A DNA stretch of 57,002 nt, taken from assembly GCA_015501075.1 (NCBI GenBank), contig JADNYJ010000225.1:1-57002 (forward strand), written 5' to 3'. The stretch is from Gymnopilus junonius. Its lineage: Eukaryota > Basidiomycota > Agaricomycetes > Agaricales > Galerinaceae. Shown one piece after another: positions 56,157 through 57,002 of this stretch. Made by a program: the position numbers and the translations under genes. The first letter of the stretch is position 1, and each line of letters begins with the position of its first letter. The notes beneath the pieces are model-generated. The model was not told the origin of the DNA, made no database searches, and was given only the letters and a program-made list of their open reading frames with translations.

Positions 56157-57002
56157 ATGAAGGCCTCAGCTCACTCTATTATCTTTGCTACCGTCCTCGT
56201 CATTGGCGTCAAAGGAGCGCTGATCCCCAGAGTGTACGTATATTTTTTTAAGAGCAGATAACCATCTAGAAACTGATATACTTTCGTCATGACAGTCAGT
56301 CCAGTTCCGTTCAATCGTTCACTTCCATCCCTAGCGCCAGTGCCTCCTCTGCCTCGGCGTCCTTCAGCAACATAGCCAGTGCCTCTGTCGCCTCCGCATC
56401 CTTCAGCAGCGTGGCTAGTGCATCCGTCATTTCTGCATCTTTCAGCAGCGTAACCAGTCCCACCGCCGTTTCCGCCTCCTTCATCAGCGTATCCAGCGCA
56501 ATTTCCAGTTCATTTTTCGCATCCTCAGCAGCGTTTGCCACTGGTTCAGCCGCTGCTTCCTGCATCGTCAGCGCATCAGGGGTACCATACTCAGCTTCGG
56601 ACTTTGGATCTACTGGAAGTGGCACCATCCTTCCATCTAGTGCCGCAACTGCTAGTGTCGTAGGAACAGTTGCAACTTCATCTGCCCCCTTCGTCACTGG
56701 CTCAGCCATAGCTTCCTCCGCCCCTTTTGCTACCGGATCCAATGAAACTTCATCTGCACCTTTCGCCACCGGAACGTTCGTTGGTCCCTCCCCCTCTTTT
56801 GCTACAGGCTCGTTTATTCCATCCAGCGTCCTTCCAAGTGGTTGTTTCGCGACAGGAACAGAGGTCGAACCTTCTTTCGCAACTGGCACCGTCGTCGCTT
56901 CAAGCTTTGTTCCCGGGAGTGTATCTCCGTCTGGAAGTATCGTCAGTTCCTTCCGGCGTCCCCAGTGTCTCAATCGACCATTCGAGTGCTGTTCCGAGTG
57001 GT
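56157..57002 (+). CDS. secreted Ser/Ala-rich repeat protein (3' end outside window)
   Basis: Exon 1 is 56157-56233 (signal peptide MKASAHSIIFATVLVIGVKG). An intron of 62 nt with GTACGT..ACAG leads to exon 2 from 56296, which is open to the window edge. Exon 2 has two repeat types: SASFSSV/ASASV units (ASASFSNIASASVASASFSS) at first, then FATG..SSAP units (SSAPFATGSNETSSAPFATG). It resembles disordered, O-glycosylated wall or surface proteins. No catalytic domain is seen. The complementary strand is also open for 220 codons because of the repeats. Confidence 0.7.

Noticed and set aside
56311..56973. 220-codon open frame on the minus strand with PVAKGADE-like repeats
   Set aside because: It is the reverse complement of the Ser/Ala-rich repeats of the plus-strand secreted protein, has no splice logic, and mirrors the repeat period exactly.

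Overview
The window comes from a filamentous fungus, most likely an agaricomycete basidiomycete. Coding exons are split by many 45-75 nt introns, including GC-AG introns. The gene families fit that group: serine/threonine-rich single-pass membrane proteins, an RlpA/expansin-like double-psi beta-barrel protein, coiled-coil proteins resembling basidiomycete DUF6697, a copia element and a hAT element carrying a Ulp1-like protease. No bacterial operon or viral genome is present. Exon models were built by eye from splice signals, reading phase and comparison of paralogs inside the window. Names are family-level.

Layout. 0-13 kb: relics and copies of a FlaR-like P-loop kinase family (1-819 broken; fragment at 1089-1165; 10646-11437 apparently intact; 11867-12669 with one frame lesion), two intron-containing tRNA-Ser genes, and three paralogous membrane proteins (2512-4177, 5855-7536, decayed copy 9134-10580). 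14.4-15.9 kb: a proline/glutamine-rich membrane protein. 16.4-21.9 kb: a minus-strand tandem array of atypical Rho-family GTPases. Two copies have full-length frames (18701-20485 and 20898-21943); the others are relics. 22275-28283: a copia retrotransposon with identical LTRs and a 5-bp target duplication but a broken gag-pol frame. 29.0-36.8 kb: a very long gene ending in a YML020W-like alpha/beta-hydrolase domain. 37.3-43.7 kb: an F-box-like remnant, a 573-bp hAT-type MITE and a 4.7-kb hAT element with Ulp1-like protease, both with perfect 8-bp target duplications. 44.05-45.9 kb: an inverted, decayed copy of the hydrolase gene's 3' half. 46.4-47.5 kb: a further Rho-like gene on the plus strand. 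48.2-54.0 kb: two tandem coiled-coil/DUF6697-like genes. 54.4-57.0 kb: a secreted double-psi beta-barrel protein and a secreted Ser/Ala-rich repeat protein running off the right edge.

Overall this looks like a duplication-rich accessory region. Small families have expanded locally and then decayed, with recent transposon insertions. The most unusual content is the set of atypical Rho GTPases: every readable P-loop has replaced the residue equivalent to Gly12, and one full-length copy has also lost the Mg-binding Thr and the DxxG Asp. The second is the P-loop kinase family, whose Walker A motif is assembled from three exons, including a conserved 11-nt microexon.
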